Of a DNA stretch of 30,617 nt, positions 13,846 through 20,673 are shown in pieces. The translations under genes and the position numbers were made by a program. The stretch's first letter is position 1, and every line of letters begins with the position of its first letter. Location: contig CAZWUK010000018.1 of assembly GCA_964636685.1 (NCBI GenBank), positions 1 to 30,617 of the forward strand, given 5' to 3'. The notes under the pieces were generated by a model that saw only the letters and a program-made list of their open reading frames with translations, was not told the origin of the DNA and ran no database searches. The stretch comes from CAZWUK01 sp964636685 (lineage in GTDB: Bacteria > Bacillota > Clostridia > Christensenellales > CAG-138).

Positions 13846-15918
13846 TTATCGATAGAGACTGACCTTTGCAATACGCTCATAATCGGTCATGGAAATGACG
13901 ATCACCGCGGATTCGCTCACGACGTACAGATTGTCTCCAATGAACACGCCGCGCATATCATAGCTCCACACGTCGCTGCTGACGCCGACCGTCGCCTGCC
14001 GGACAAAGGCTTTGTTTGCAGCGTCATAGCTAAACACATAGTACTTGTTATCCGCCGGGAACGCGATGATATTCTTTGCGCTGTCTACAAGCACCGCCTT
14101 GTGGTTGCTGCCGATCATTGACCAGCCGGCGTCCATGCGAAGGCTTGCGATCTCCGCGACGTTCTTCGGGTCGGATACGTCAAACATCGAAAGCTTCACA
14201 CCCTCGCGCCATCCGGTTTCCTCGTCTGCGCTATATCCAATGCCAAGCAGCAGTCCGTCGTCAAACACATGCAGGTATTCTGAGAAGCCCGGGATCTTGA
14301 GCGTGCTGAGAATGCGCGGTTTTTTCGGATCGGACAGATCTACGGTAAACAGCGGATCCGTCTGCCGGAAGGTCACAAAGTAGCCGATCGGGCCGTCAAA
14401 GCGTACCGACTCCACCCATTCATCCTTGGCTAAGTTTTCAATGCTGCCCAGCGGATTGAGCGCGGCATCCAGCGTATACAAGCAGTTATAGGTTTTGCTG
14501 TCGTACTCATAGCTATCGACGCCGTCGGTATAGACACGCCGCTCCCATTCATTGACCGTGGTAACGATGCGGAAGGCGCCGTCATATTCGTCCATGGCAA
14601 ACTGGTTGAGGATCGTACCGCGCACCGTTGCGGTCGCCGTCCGTTCGATGGCGGCGCCGTCGATTGTGAACAGCATCAGCCGCGTGTCGGAAACAGATGA
14701 GGTGATTTGGACGTTCTTTCCGGTTTTATCCGGCGCGATTTCCGAGGTATCATAGCGTTCCTCCGACGCTGCCAGCAGCAGATGGTTCGCGTTGGCATAC
14801 ATCTCGCCGGCGTTGCCCAAGACGGCCTTGCTGCCGGCATACTGTGTTCCATCTGTCAGATCGATCACACCAATCACCGTATACAGCGGTTCATTCGGTC
14901 GGTCGTAGACATAGATGTCGGCGACCTCCAGCGTATTGGCCACATCCTCCTTATATATCACCGGGCAATAGGTCTCCACCGTATTTCGGTAAACAGACCA
15001 CACGTACTGCGTGGTGACAACGTATACATAATCTCCGATGCGCCTTGCTGAAAGATAGTTTCCGCTTTGGCCGAGCGAGGAGATTCGTTTGGGATGTTCG
15101 CGGTCGGAAACGTCGTAGATCAGCACTCGCGTCTGATCCTGATAGTGATCTACCTTGCCTTTGCCGGAATCGACCCAGACGGTGCTCGAGCTTTGTGTCA
15201 CAATGACCAGTCGGTCGCCGGAAAGGAACATCTCCGAAGCGTTGCCTACCCAATTCTCACCGTCGATAAAATTTACGGTGGAAAGCACGCGGGTATCCGC
15301 TCCTTCGGCGGAGAGGATCACAAACTGCCCGCCTGCCGTATAGTAGATGTATCTCCCATCCGTCTTGATAATGTCCGCTTCGTCCACGCCCTTGACCTGA
15401 ACGTTGGTTTCCGAATACTCCTGCGTTGTAGCGCCGCCCTTGTCCAAGCTCTGCGTGGAATTTTGAACGCTGCCGGAGGTGCTGTTGGAGCTTCCCATGT
15501 CCGCTTGTGCGCTTTCCGGCGCCGCCATGTCGGTGGCTGCCTCCTCGCGCATGGCGCCTTCCGAAGCTTCCGTATTTCCATATTGCAGCGAATCCACCAG
15601 TTCAAACAGCGCGTCGTAGTCGGCGATCTCGCCGTTCACCGCTCTGCCGTTCGCCGAAGCAACCATCGGCATAGAGGCGGCGTCAGCCGACATTTCGGCG
15701 CTTTCTGTCGCGCTGTTTTTCATTCCGCGGGAAGCAAGCACGCCGACCGTTCCCCCGATGACAAGAACAACGGCTGCCGCCGCAGCCCCATACCGCAATA
15801 CAGCGGCACGGCGTTGATTGACGCGTTTTTCTGCGTCCGCCTTTTTCTGAATTTCCATGAGCAATGCAGGATCTGCATGCAGCTTGTCATTGTCATGGCG
15901 ATACTGCTCTTCAAACAT
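13846..15918 (-). CDS. Membrane-anchored beta-propeller protein, probable anti-sigma partner
   Basis: A 690-residue protein with three parts. Residues 1-43 are charged and cytoplasmic (two short helices), 44-62 are a membrane helix, and 66-165 are a Ser/Ala/Gln-rich linker. Residues about 170-690 form an extracellular beta-propeller of the type called secreted C-terminal beta-propeller (distant WD40 relative). The domain opens with YSETNVQVKGVDEADIIKTDG and contains recurrent blade segments such as RVLIYDVSDREHPKRISSLG, GVIDLTDGT and LFTVDLSDPKKPRILSTL. The gene overlaps the ECF sigma gene by 8 bases (ATGTTTGA). Its N-terminus lies where an anti-sigma domain would be, so it probably holds and releases the sigma factor in response to something sensed outside. 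That role is inferred from the operon, not from a recognised anti-sigma motif. Confidence 0.85.
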   Translation of the reverse strand: MFEEQYRHDNDKLHADPALLMEIQKKADAEKRVNQRRAAVLRYGAAAAAVVLVIGGTVGVLASRGMKNSATESAEMSADAASMPMVASANGRAVNGEIADYDALFELVDSLQYGNTEASEGAMREEAATDMAAPESAQADMGSSNSTSGSVQNSTQSLDKGGATTQEYSETNVQVKGVDEADIIKTDGRYIYYTAGGQFVILSAEGADTRVLSTVNFIDGENWVGNASEMFLSGDRLVIVTQSSSTVWVDSGKGKVDHYQDQTRVLIYDVSDREHPKRISSLGQSGNYLSARRIGDYVYVVTTQYVWSVYRNTVETYCPVIYKEDVANTLEVADIYVYDRPNEPLYTVIGVIDLTDGTQYAGSKAVLGNAGEMYANANHLLLAASEERYDTSEIAPDKTGKNVQITSSVSDTRLMLFTIDGAAIERTATATVRGTILNQFAMDEYDGAFRIVTTVNEWERRVYTDGVDSYEYDSKTYNCLYTLDAALNPLGSIENLAKDEWVESVRFDGPIGYFVTFRQTDPLFTVDLSDPKKPRILSTLKIPGFSEYLHVFDDGLLLGIGYSADEETGWREGVKLSMFDVSDPKNVAEIASLRMDAGWSMIGSNHKAVLVDSAKNIIAFPADNKYYVFSYDAANKAFVRQATVGVSSDVWSYDMRGVFIGDNLYVVSESAVIVISMTDYERIAKVSLYR

Positions 15919-16420
15919 CCGCGTAGTCCCCTTTCAAATCGTCCCGCAGCATCTCACGTGCGCGGAAAAGCCAGGATTTCACGGTGGATTCGTTTGCGCC
16001 CAGCACGTCCGCAATCTCATTGATGCGGTAGCCTTCGTAATAAAACAGATGAACCGCCGTACGATATTTCTCCGGCAGCTTGAGCACCGCAGCATATACG
16101 TCGGTATGGTCCTCCATCTCCGTGAGCACATCATCCCGTTCCGGAACGGTACGCTTGCGCCAGCTGGACGTTAAAAGAGACTTGGTACAGTTGACGGTCA
16201 CTTTGATGAGCCATGCTTTCTGATGCGACGCGTCGTTCCATTTGGGCGGATTGCGCACGCATCGCAAGAAAACCTCCTGTACTACGTCGTCCGCATCGGA
16301 CGCGCTCTTTGTCCGAAGAAACGCCAAGCGATATACCATGTCGGCATACGTGCGGTACAATTTCTCCAGACCCACGACCGGCGCTTCCAATTCGGAATAT
16401 GCCACTTGTCGCTGTTCCAT
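15911..16420 (-). CDS. RNA polymerase ECF-type sigma factor
   Basis: A 169-residue sigma-70 family factor. Region 2 spans about residues 20-85, with the DDVVQEVFLRC segment typical of sigma2 and W-LIKVTVN following. Region 4 spans about 115-165, with LPEKYRTAVHLFYYEGYRINEIADVLG as the helix-turn-helix and STVKSWLFRARE as the recognition helix. It redirects RNA polymerase to an unknown regulon. The ATG at 16418-16420 follows GAGAGGAAAACG; an upstream in-frame extension of 25 residues has no ribosome site and is not counted. It is co-transcribed and overlaps with the beta-propeller membrane protein gene. Confidence 0.92.
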   Translation of the reverse strand: MEQRQVAYSELEAPVVGLEKLYRTYADMVYRLAFLRTKSASDADDVVQEVFLRCVRNPPKWNDASHQKAWLIKVTVNCTKSLLTSSWRKRTVPERDDVLTEMEDHTDVYAAVLKLPEKYRTAVHLFYYEGYRINEIADVLGANESTVKSWLFRAREMLRDDLKGDYADV

Positions 16421-16512
16421 CGTTTTCCTCTCTTCTACCCATAACACCTTTGAAACTACAAAATAGTTGCAGGCAGAGCAGTATTTTTTCAGCATGCTTT
16501 TACTGATGTATT

Positions 16513-16521
16513 ATTATAACA
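16513..16521 (-). promoter_or_regulatory. Extended -10 promoter of the sigma factor operon
   Basis: Minus strand TGTTATAAT: a TATAAT (16513-16518) with the upstream TG of an extended -10. No convincing -35 is at the right distance. A long leader of about 85 bases follows before the start codon. Confidence 0.45.
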
Positions 16522-16617
16522 TGAAAGGCGGCGCCGCTGTTGTGACAATCCTGCAAACGCCGCCATTCGTCCGTCGCCGTCAAAGTATGCGCCAATCAAA
16601 AAAGTTGCACAGCCGCC

Positions 16618-16660
16618 ATGATATTATCATTTCTTTTTCACAGCGCAATGATAAAATGAT
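16618..16660 (+). promoter_or_regulatory. Extended -10 promoter with paired operator-like palindromes
   Basis: ATGATATTATCAT (16618-16630) is a palindrome around a central T. A near copy, ATGATAAAATGAT, sits at 16648-16660, exactly 30 bp away or about three helical turns. The second copy contains TG-A-TAAAAT, an extended -10. This looks like a promoter controlled by a dimeric repressor bound to two phased sites. Confidence 0.45.
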
Positions 16661-16684
16661 TTAAATTTTATAAGGAGTGATCGT

Positions 16685-17353
16685 ATGGAAAAGAAAATCC
16701 CGCGCATCAGCAGCGAGCTGCGCCGTCACCTTGTCACCATGCCGCCGGAAATTTGGGCGTGCAGCGGCATTGTGATCTGGGGCAAGCGTATTAAATCTCT
16801 GGTTTTCACCACCGATATTGCGATCATTCGCAATTGCAACGCAGACGCCGTGCTTGCCGTATACCCCTTTACGCCGCAGCAGGTGATCGCCAACGCCATC
16901 ATCTCCAGCGCCTATATCCCGGTCTTTTGCGGCGTCGGCGGCGGCACCACCGGCGGCCCGCGCGTTGCTGCCCTTGCACAGGACGCCGAAGCGCAGGGCG
17001 CCATGGGCGTCGTCGTCAACGCACCCATCCCCAACGATATTCTCAGCATGATGCGAAGCGTCATCGATATCCCCATCGTCGCCACGGTGCTGAGCGAAAA
17101 CGTAGACGTTGCCGCGAAGCTCCAAGCCGGCGCCACCATACTCAATATCTCCGCCGCCACCCGCACCCCTGAGGTCGTTGCACGCATTCGTGAAAAATAC
17201 CCCGACGTACCCATCATTGCGACCGGTGGCCCCACCGGCGAGACGATTGAAAAAACAATCGCCGCGGGTGCAAACGCCATCAGCTATACGCCGCCGACGA
17301 CCAACCAGCTGTTCCGGGAGCTGATGGATCAGTATCGCGGCAGGGAATGGTAA
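16685..17353 (+). CDS. TIM-barrel protein, possible phosphate-binding hydrolase or isomerase
   Basis: A 222-residue protein that reads as an eight-stranded beta/alpha barrel of the phosphate-binding kind (ThiE, NanE and IGP synthase are structural cousins). Strand-like stretches in order: ADAVLAVYPFT, YIPVFCGVGGG, GVVVNAP, PIVATVL, ATILNISAA, VPIIATGGPTG and NAISYTPP. The late ATGGPTGE and ISYTPP turns are at the usual phosphate-site position. Very similar clostridial proteins are, as far as I recall, labelled only hydrolase, so no reaction is assigned. A strong TAAGGAG lies 7 bases before the ATG. It is a single-gene unit with its own promoter (16618-16660) and terminator. Confidence 0.7.
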   Translation: MEKKIPRISSELRRHLVTMPPEIWACSGIVIWGKRIKSLVFTTDIAIIRNCNADAVLAVYPFTPQQVIANAIISSAYIPVFCGVGGGTTGGPRVAALAQDAEAQGAMGVVVNAPIPNDILSMMRSVIDIPIVATVLSENVDVAAKLQAGATILNISAATRTPEVVARIREKYPDVPIIATGGPTGETIEKTIAAGANAISYTPPTTNQLFRELMDQYRGREW

Positions 17354-17374
17354 TCGGCGCACCGGATTGAAAAT

Positions 17375-17413
17375 AAAGCGTCCTTTGGAATCGTTGCCTC
17401 CATAGGACGCTTT
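17375..17413. terminator. Bidirectional intrinsic terminator
   Basis: AAAGCGTCCT (17375-17384) pairs with AGGACGCTTT (17404-17413), followed by TCTTG on plus and TTTATTTTC on minus. An inner TGGA/TCCA pairing is possible. It lies between convergent genes. Confidence 0.8.
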
Positions 17414-17446
17414 TCTTGTGCCGTTTGGTTGCCAATAATCATCGGT

Positions 17447-18178
17447 TTATGCGTTGCCGTCGTCTAACAGCTTGTAAATATCCGGTCGGCGCGGATAGTT
17501 GAATACGTTGCCGCGTCCTGTGACCACCACGCCGCCAAACGCAAACGAACAGTGCGCAAACAGCGGCGATCCATCCGGAAGAAAGCCCACGCAAATGCCC
17601 ACATGGTTGCCCGTCTCCGCAAACGGCGTGTATTGAAACGCAAGATCCCCCACCTGCAACGCGTCCCATTCGATTTCCGTTGCGGCAAAATACTGCTTTT
17701 TTGTGCCAAAGCCCAGCTCCCGCTTGACGTCCTTTACAGACAGTCCGGTCTGTAAAAAGCACCACGCGATATAGCCGGAGCAATCCAGTCCATACGGTTG
17801 AAGCGTGCCGGTCGTGCTGCTGCCCTCCGACTCCACAAGCCTCGGCGTTCCCCAGCCATTGTCAAACCCAACCGCTTCACTCTTGCCGCCCCAGAAATAA
17901 TCGACCTTCCCAACAAGCGACAGCGCGCTTTTTGCGATCGTTTGCCGCGATTTCGCAACGCCATCCAGCGCGGCAAGCGCCTGTGCAAGCTCGTCGTCCG
18001 TGCAGGAATCGTAAACCGGCGACGCATCGATGCCGCCGCTTTGGTATACCACAATGATCGCAATGCACAAAAGCGCGGCGATTACGCACAAAAGAATATT
18101 CAGTCGGCGCAGACTGCGTACCTTCTCTTGCAGCGCTTCGATCGCCGTTTCGTCTTTTTTCTTGTTCCCTTTTTTCAT
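17447..18178 (-). CDS. NlpC/P60-family cell-wall hydrolase, membrane-anchored
   Basis: A 243-residue protein. Residues 1-26 are highly charged with a coiled-coil look (IEALQEKVRSLRRL), 27-45 are a membrane helix, and the rest is outside the membrane. The NlpC/P60 domain covers about 85-240: YFWGGKS, the catalytic cysteine in GLDCSGYIAWCF, WDALQVGDLAF, the histidine in NHVGICVG and a further His in FAHCSFAFGG. Such enzymes cut D-Glu-to-diamino acid bonds in peptidoglycan stem peptides. No ribosome site is seen: the ATG comes only 6 bases after the -10 box (18185-18190), so the mRNA may be leaderless. It is divergent from the Lsa-like ABC-F gene, with abutting -35 boxes. Confidence 0.88.
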   Translation of the reverse strand: MKKGNKKKDETAIEALQEKVRSLRRLNILLCVIAALLCIAIIVVYQSGGIDASPVYDSCTDDELAQALAALDGVAKSRQTIAKSALSLVGKVDYFWGGKSEAVGFDNGWGTPRLVESEGSSTTGTLQPYGLDCSGYIAWCFLQTGLSVKDVKRELGFGTKKQYFAATEIEWDALQVGDLAFQYTPFAETGNHVGICVGFLPDGSPLFAHCSFAFGGVVVTGRGNVFNYPRRPDIYKLLDDGNA

Positions 18179-18184
18179 AACGCC

Positions 18185-18213
18185 ACTTTAGCCAAAAATG
18201 TGATCCGTGTCAA
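18185..18213 (-). promoter_or_regulatory. Promoter of the NlpC/P60 gene
   Basis: Minus-strand TTGACA (18208-18213), a 17-bp spacer, and TAAAGT (18185-18190). The start codon lies 6 bases further, so the expected transcription start coincides with the ATG. Confidence 0.65.
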
Positions 18214-18242
18214 TTGACGAAAGCACTTTCTTTTGCTATGCT
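18214..18242 (+). promoter_or_regulatory. Promoter of the ABC-F gene
   Basis: TTGACG (18214-18219), a 17-bp spacer, and TATGCT (18237-18242). Its -35 directly abuts the -35 of the divergent NlpC/P60 promoter; together they form the palindrome GTCAATTGAC (18209-18218). Transcription should start near 18249, just before the leader ORF ribosome site. Confidence 0.7.
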
Positions 18243-18267
18243 GTAAAAAAACCAACAGGAGAAGCCG

Positions 18268-18279
18268 ATGCGCAACTAA
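18268..18279 (+). CDS. Three-codon leader ORF (Met-Arg-Asn)
   Basis: ATG CGC AAC TAA. It is preceded by a strong AGGAG (18257-18261) with 6-base spacing, close to the predicted 5' end of the ABC-F transcript. Genes for ribosome-protecting ABC-F proteins of the Lsa/Vga/Msr groups are often induced by antibiotic stalling on such short leader ORFs. The ORF is visible; its role is inference. Confidence 0.5.
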   Translation: MRN

Positions 18280-18299
18280 CTTTTTTGTTGTCCTTCAGA

Positions 18300-18335
18300 C
18301 CAACGTTCCCGCGGGAAATCCCGGCGGTGGTTTGG
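18300..18335 (+). promoter_or_regulatory. GC-rich leader hairpin upstream of the ABC-F gene
   Basis: CCGC-GGGA (18309-18316) pairs with TCCC-(G)-GCGG (18319-18327), and an outer CCAA/TTGG (18300-18303 with 18332-18335) closes it. The segment includes the perfect palindrome TTCCCGCGGGAA (18306-18317). About 15 bases later AAAAAAG...CTTTTTTT (ending at 18368) could act as a weak terminator-like stem. Together with the leader ORF this may form an attenuator. Confidence 0.45.
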
Positions 18336-18384
18336 ATATGCACAAAAAAGCAGCGCTTGACTTTTTTTCGGAGGTTTTATTTAT

Positions 18385-19848
18385 ATGTCCATGATTCGCG
18401 TTTCCGATCTGTCCTTTTGTTACGAGGGCAGCTACGATGAGATATTTTCCCATGTCAGTTTTTCGATCGATACCGATTGGAAGCTGGGCTTTGTCGGACG
18501 AAACGGCAAAGGAAAAACCACGTTTTTACGCCTGCTGCAGGGCATGTACCCATATACGGGACGAATCGACGCCAGCGTCGCGTTTACCTATTTTCCGTTT
18601 GAAGTGCCCGATCCCGCACGCACAGCGCAAGAGGTCGCGCTTACTCTGTGCGAGGCGCCGCTATGGCAGCTGGAGCGCGAGCTGTCAAAGCTTTGTGTCG
18701 ATCTTTTCGCGCTTTCACGCCCCTATCAAACGCTCAGCATGGGCGAGCGAACAAAGCTGCTGCTGGCGGCGCTGTTTCTTCGTCCGAACAATTTCTTGCT
18801 TATCGATGAACCGACCAATCATCTCGACCTTGCCGGACGCCAGACCGTCAGTCGGTATCTGAACGGAAAGCAGGGCTTTCTTCTGGTTTCGCACGACCGT
18901 GCGTTTCTCGACGGCTGCATCGACCATGTGCTGTCGATCAACCGCTGCTCGATCACCGTGCAAAAGGGAAATTACGCCTGCTTTGCAGAGGAGAAACAGC
19001 GGCAGGATCGGTTTGAACTGGCGCAAAACGAAAAGCTGGAGCAGCAGATCGAGCGCCTGTCCCAATCGGCAGACCGTACCGCAGGCTGGTCAAATGCCTT
19101 GGAGCGCGATAAGATCGGTACGCACGCGGGCGACCGCGGCTATATCGGCGCAAAGTCGGCAAAGCTGATGAAGCGCGCCAAGTCCATCCGCTCCCGGCAG
19201 GAGGACGCCGTTGCGGAAAAGCAGCAGCTCTTAAAAAACATCGAACGCAACGAAACGCTGAAAATTACGCCGCTGCGCCACCACGCCGCAATTCTTGCTG
19301 AGGCCATCCATCTTGTTCCCTATTACGGAGAGCATGCCGTCACAAAGCCCATCAGCTTCACGATCCGGCAGGGGGAGCGTATCGCGCTGACCGGAAAAAA
19401 CGGCGCTGGAAAGAGCACGCTGTTAAAGTTTTTTACAGGTCAACCGCCACGCTATGACGGTACCTTCCGCACAGCGTCCGGGCTTGTCATTTCCTATGTC
19501 CCGCAGGATACCTCGTACCTTTGCGGACTGCCGATCGCGTACGCCCGCGCACGCGGCATCGACGAAACGCTCTTTCTCACCATCCTGCGCAAGTTTGATT
19601 TTCCGCGCGTGCAGTTTGAAAAGGACATGCGCTTCTTTTCTGCCGGTCAAAAAAAGAAGATCGTGTTGGCGGTCAGCCTATCCCAGCAGGCGCATCTCTA
19701 TGTCTGGGATGAGCCGCTCAACTATATCGATCTGCTTTCCAGAATTCAAATCGAGGAGCTGCTCCAAAAAGGAAGCCCCACCCTGCTGTTTGTCGAGCAT
19801 GACGCGGCATTTTTAGAACACATGCAAACGGACACGATTCCATTGTGA
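18385..19848 (+). CDS. Lsa-type ABC-F ribosomal protection protein
   Basis: A 487-residue protein with two ABC ATPase domains and no membrane part. Domain 1: WKLGFVGRNGKGKTTFLRLL (Walker A), LSMGERTK (signature), FLLIDEPTNHLD (Walker B) and VSHDRAF. The linker (about 215-300) is charged and helical with DRGYIGAKSAKLMKRAKSI, which matches the Lsa/Vga arm. Domain 2: LTGKNGAGKST, FSAGQKKK, VWDEPLNYIDL and VEHDAAF. It strongly recalls Lsa(A) of Enterococcus in both length and wording. Such proteins bind the ribosomal E site and displace lincosamides, pleuromutilins and streptogramin A. GGAGG lies 10 bases before the ATG. Resistance is predicted, not shown; a chromosomal gene may act only weakly. 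Its stop is 2 bases from the stop of the convergent VanZ gene and no terminator is visible. Confidence 0.88.
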   Translation: MSMIRVSDLSFCYEGSYDEIFSHVSFSIDTDWKLGFVGRNGKGKTTFLRLLQGMYPYTGRIDASVAFTYFPFEVPDPARTAQEVALTLCEAPLWQLERELSKLCVDLFALSRPYQTLSMGERTKLLLAALFLRPNNFLLIDEPTNHLDLAGRQTVSRYLNGKQGFLLVSHDRAFLDGCIDHVLSINRCSITVQKGNYACFAEEKQRQDRFELAQNEKLEQQIERLSQSADRTAGWSNALERDKIGTHAGDRGYIGAKSAKLMKRAKSIRSRQEDAVAEKQQLLKNIERNETLKITPLRHHAAILAEAIHLVPYYGEHAVTKPISFTIRQGERIALTGKNGAGKSTLLKFFTGQPPRYDGTFRTASGLVISYVPQDTSYLCGLPIAYARARGIDETLFLTILRKFDFPRVQFEKDMRFFSAGQKKKIVLAVSLSQQAHLYVWDEPLNYIDLLSRIQIEELLQKGSPTLLFVEHDAAFLEHMQTDTIPL

Positions 19849-19850
19849 TT

Positions 19851-20540
19851 TTATAGAATATACAGGCGCGTATGCACACGCTTGACCCACGGAATGTGCC
19901 AGACGCCGTAAGCCACAAGCGTGCCGAGGAGGTTCAGTATCACGTCGTCTACGTCGCAGCTGCCGCAGCACAAGAGAAGCTGAAGCGCTTCAATGCTCAA
20001 AAGCAGCGCGAGCATGAGCAGCAAGAATTTCCAGAACTTCCGCATCTGGCAAAACAGGCTGGGTAAAAAGAACGCCATCGGCATCATGAGGATCAGATTG
20101 CCGCCAAGGTTTAGCAGCGACGTCTCCACGATAATCCCGCGTCGAAACGCGCGGATATAGCGGAGTACGGTCTCAAAGGGCATGAAGTTTGTCATTTCTT
20201 CAAAATGCGCAAGATAGACCAGCCGATCCTCCCGAAGGGAATGAAAATTGATCCGGCTGAGAAACAGCGTCCCGATCAAAGCGACAATATAGAAGGAGAA
20301 AAGCACCAAAAGCACCGTGCCAACCGCTTTTTTCTTCTGTTCCCTGCCCGTTAGGCTCTTGACCAGAAAGAACGTTCCCAACACCGTGGGAATGCTCACC
20401 GATAAAACGCAGATGAGCAGTGCGCGCAGATTGAACAAGCCCCAAAACAGCACGTTCGCCGATTGCAGCAGTATGGCCCCTGCCGCGACCGGAAGCACGA
20501 TCCATGCTGCAATTTTCCATCGTTTTTGTGCTTGTTCCAT
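19851..20540 (-). CDS. VanZ-like membrane protein
   Basis: A 229-residue protein with about six hydrophobic segments. The first three occupy residues 9-60, then comes a short basic loop (GREQKKK), then more helices. The VanZ signature is present: NFMPFETV, LGGNLILMMPMAFFLPSL and the conserved CDVDDVILNLLGTLVAYG near the end. VanZ proteins are linked to low-level teicoplanin resistance in enterococci, but most homologues have no proven role. The ATG at 20538-20540 is 7 bases after a strong -10 box and has no ribosome site, which suggests a leaderless mRNA. A longer upstream reading would overlap the promoter and the metK terminator and is rejected. It is convergent with the ABC-F gene. Confidence 0.85.
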   Translation of the reverse strand: MEQAQKRWKIAAWIVLPVAAGAILLQSANVLFWGLFNLRALLICVLSVSIPTVLGTFFLVKSLTGREQKKKAVGTVLLVLFSFYIVALIGTLFLSRINFHSLREDRLVYLAHFEEMTNFMPFETVLRYIRAFRRGIIVETSLLNLGGNLILMMPMAFFLPSLFCQMRKFWKFLLLMLALLLSIEALQLLLCCGSCDVDDVILNLLGTLVAYGVWHIPWVKRVHTRLYIL

Positions 20541-20547
20541 GCCGGAA

Positions 20548-20576
20548 AGTATACCGCAAATGGCAAGTGTTGGCAA
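20548..20576 (-). promoter_or_regulatory. Promoter of the VanZ-like gene
   Basis: Minus-strand TTGCCA (20571-20576), a perfect 17-bp spacer, and TATACT (20548-20553). The ATG starts 7 bases after the -10, so transcription should begin at or next to the start codon. Confidence 0.7.
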
Positions 20577-20594
20577 GCGTGCCCCGCTTGCCAA
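20570..20594 (-). promoter_or_regulatory. Inverted repeat over the -35 of the VanZ-like gene
   Basis: TTGGCAAGC and GCTTGCCAA form a perfect 9-bp inverted repeat with a 7-base spacer. It covers the -35 box of the VanZ promoter and could be an operator or a second stem behind the metK terminator. Confidence 0.5.
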
Positions 20595-20610
20595 GGAAGG
20601 CGTCTTTTCA

Positions 20611-20642
20611 TAAAAACAGCGGCAGGACAAAACGCCTGCCGC
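20611..20642 (-). terminator. Intrinsic terminator of metK
   Basis: On the minus strand GCGGCAGG pairs with CCTGCCGC, followed by TGTTTTTATG. It lies about 30 bases after the metK stop. Confidence 0.85.
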
Positions 20643-20673
20643 CATGGATGCTTACAGGATACTATTTCGCATT

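Noticed and set aside
20541..20645. A 35-residue N-terminal extension of the VanZ-like protein
   Set aside because: It would be translated across the promoter and the metK terminator and adds residues with no resemblance to the family.
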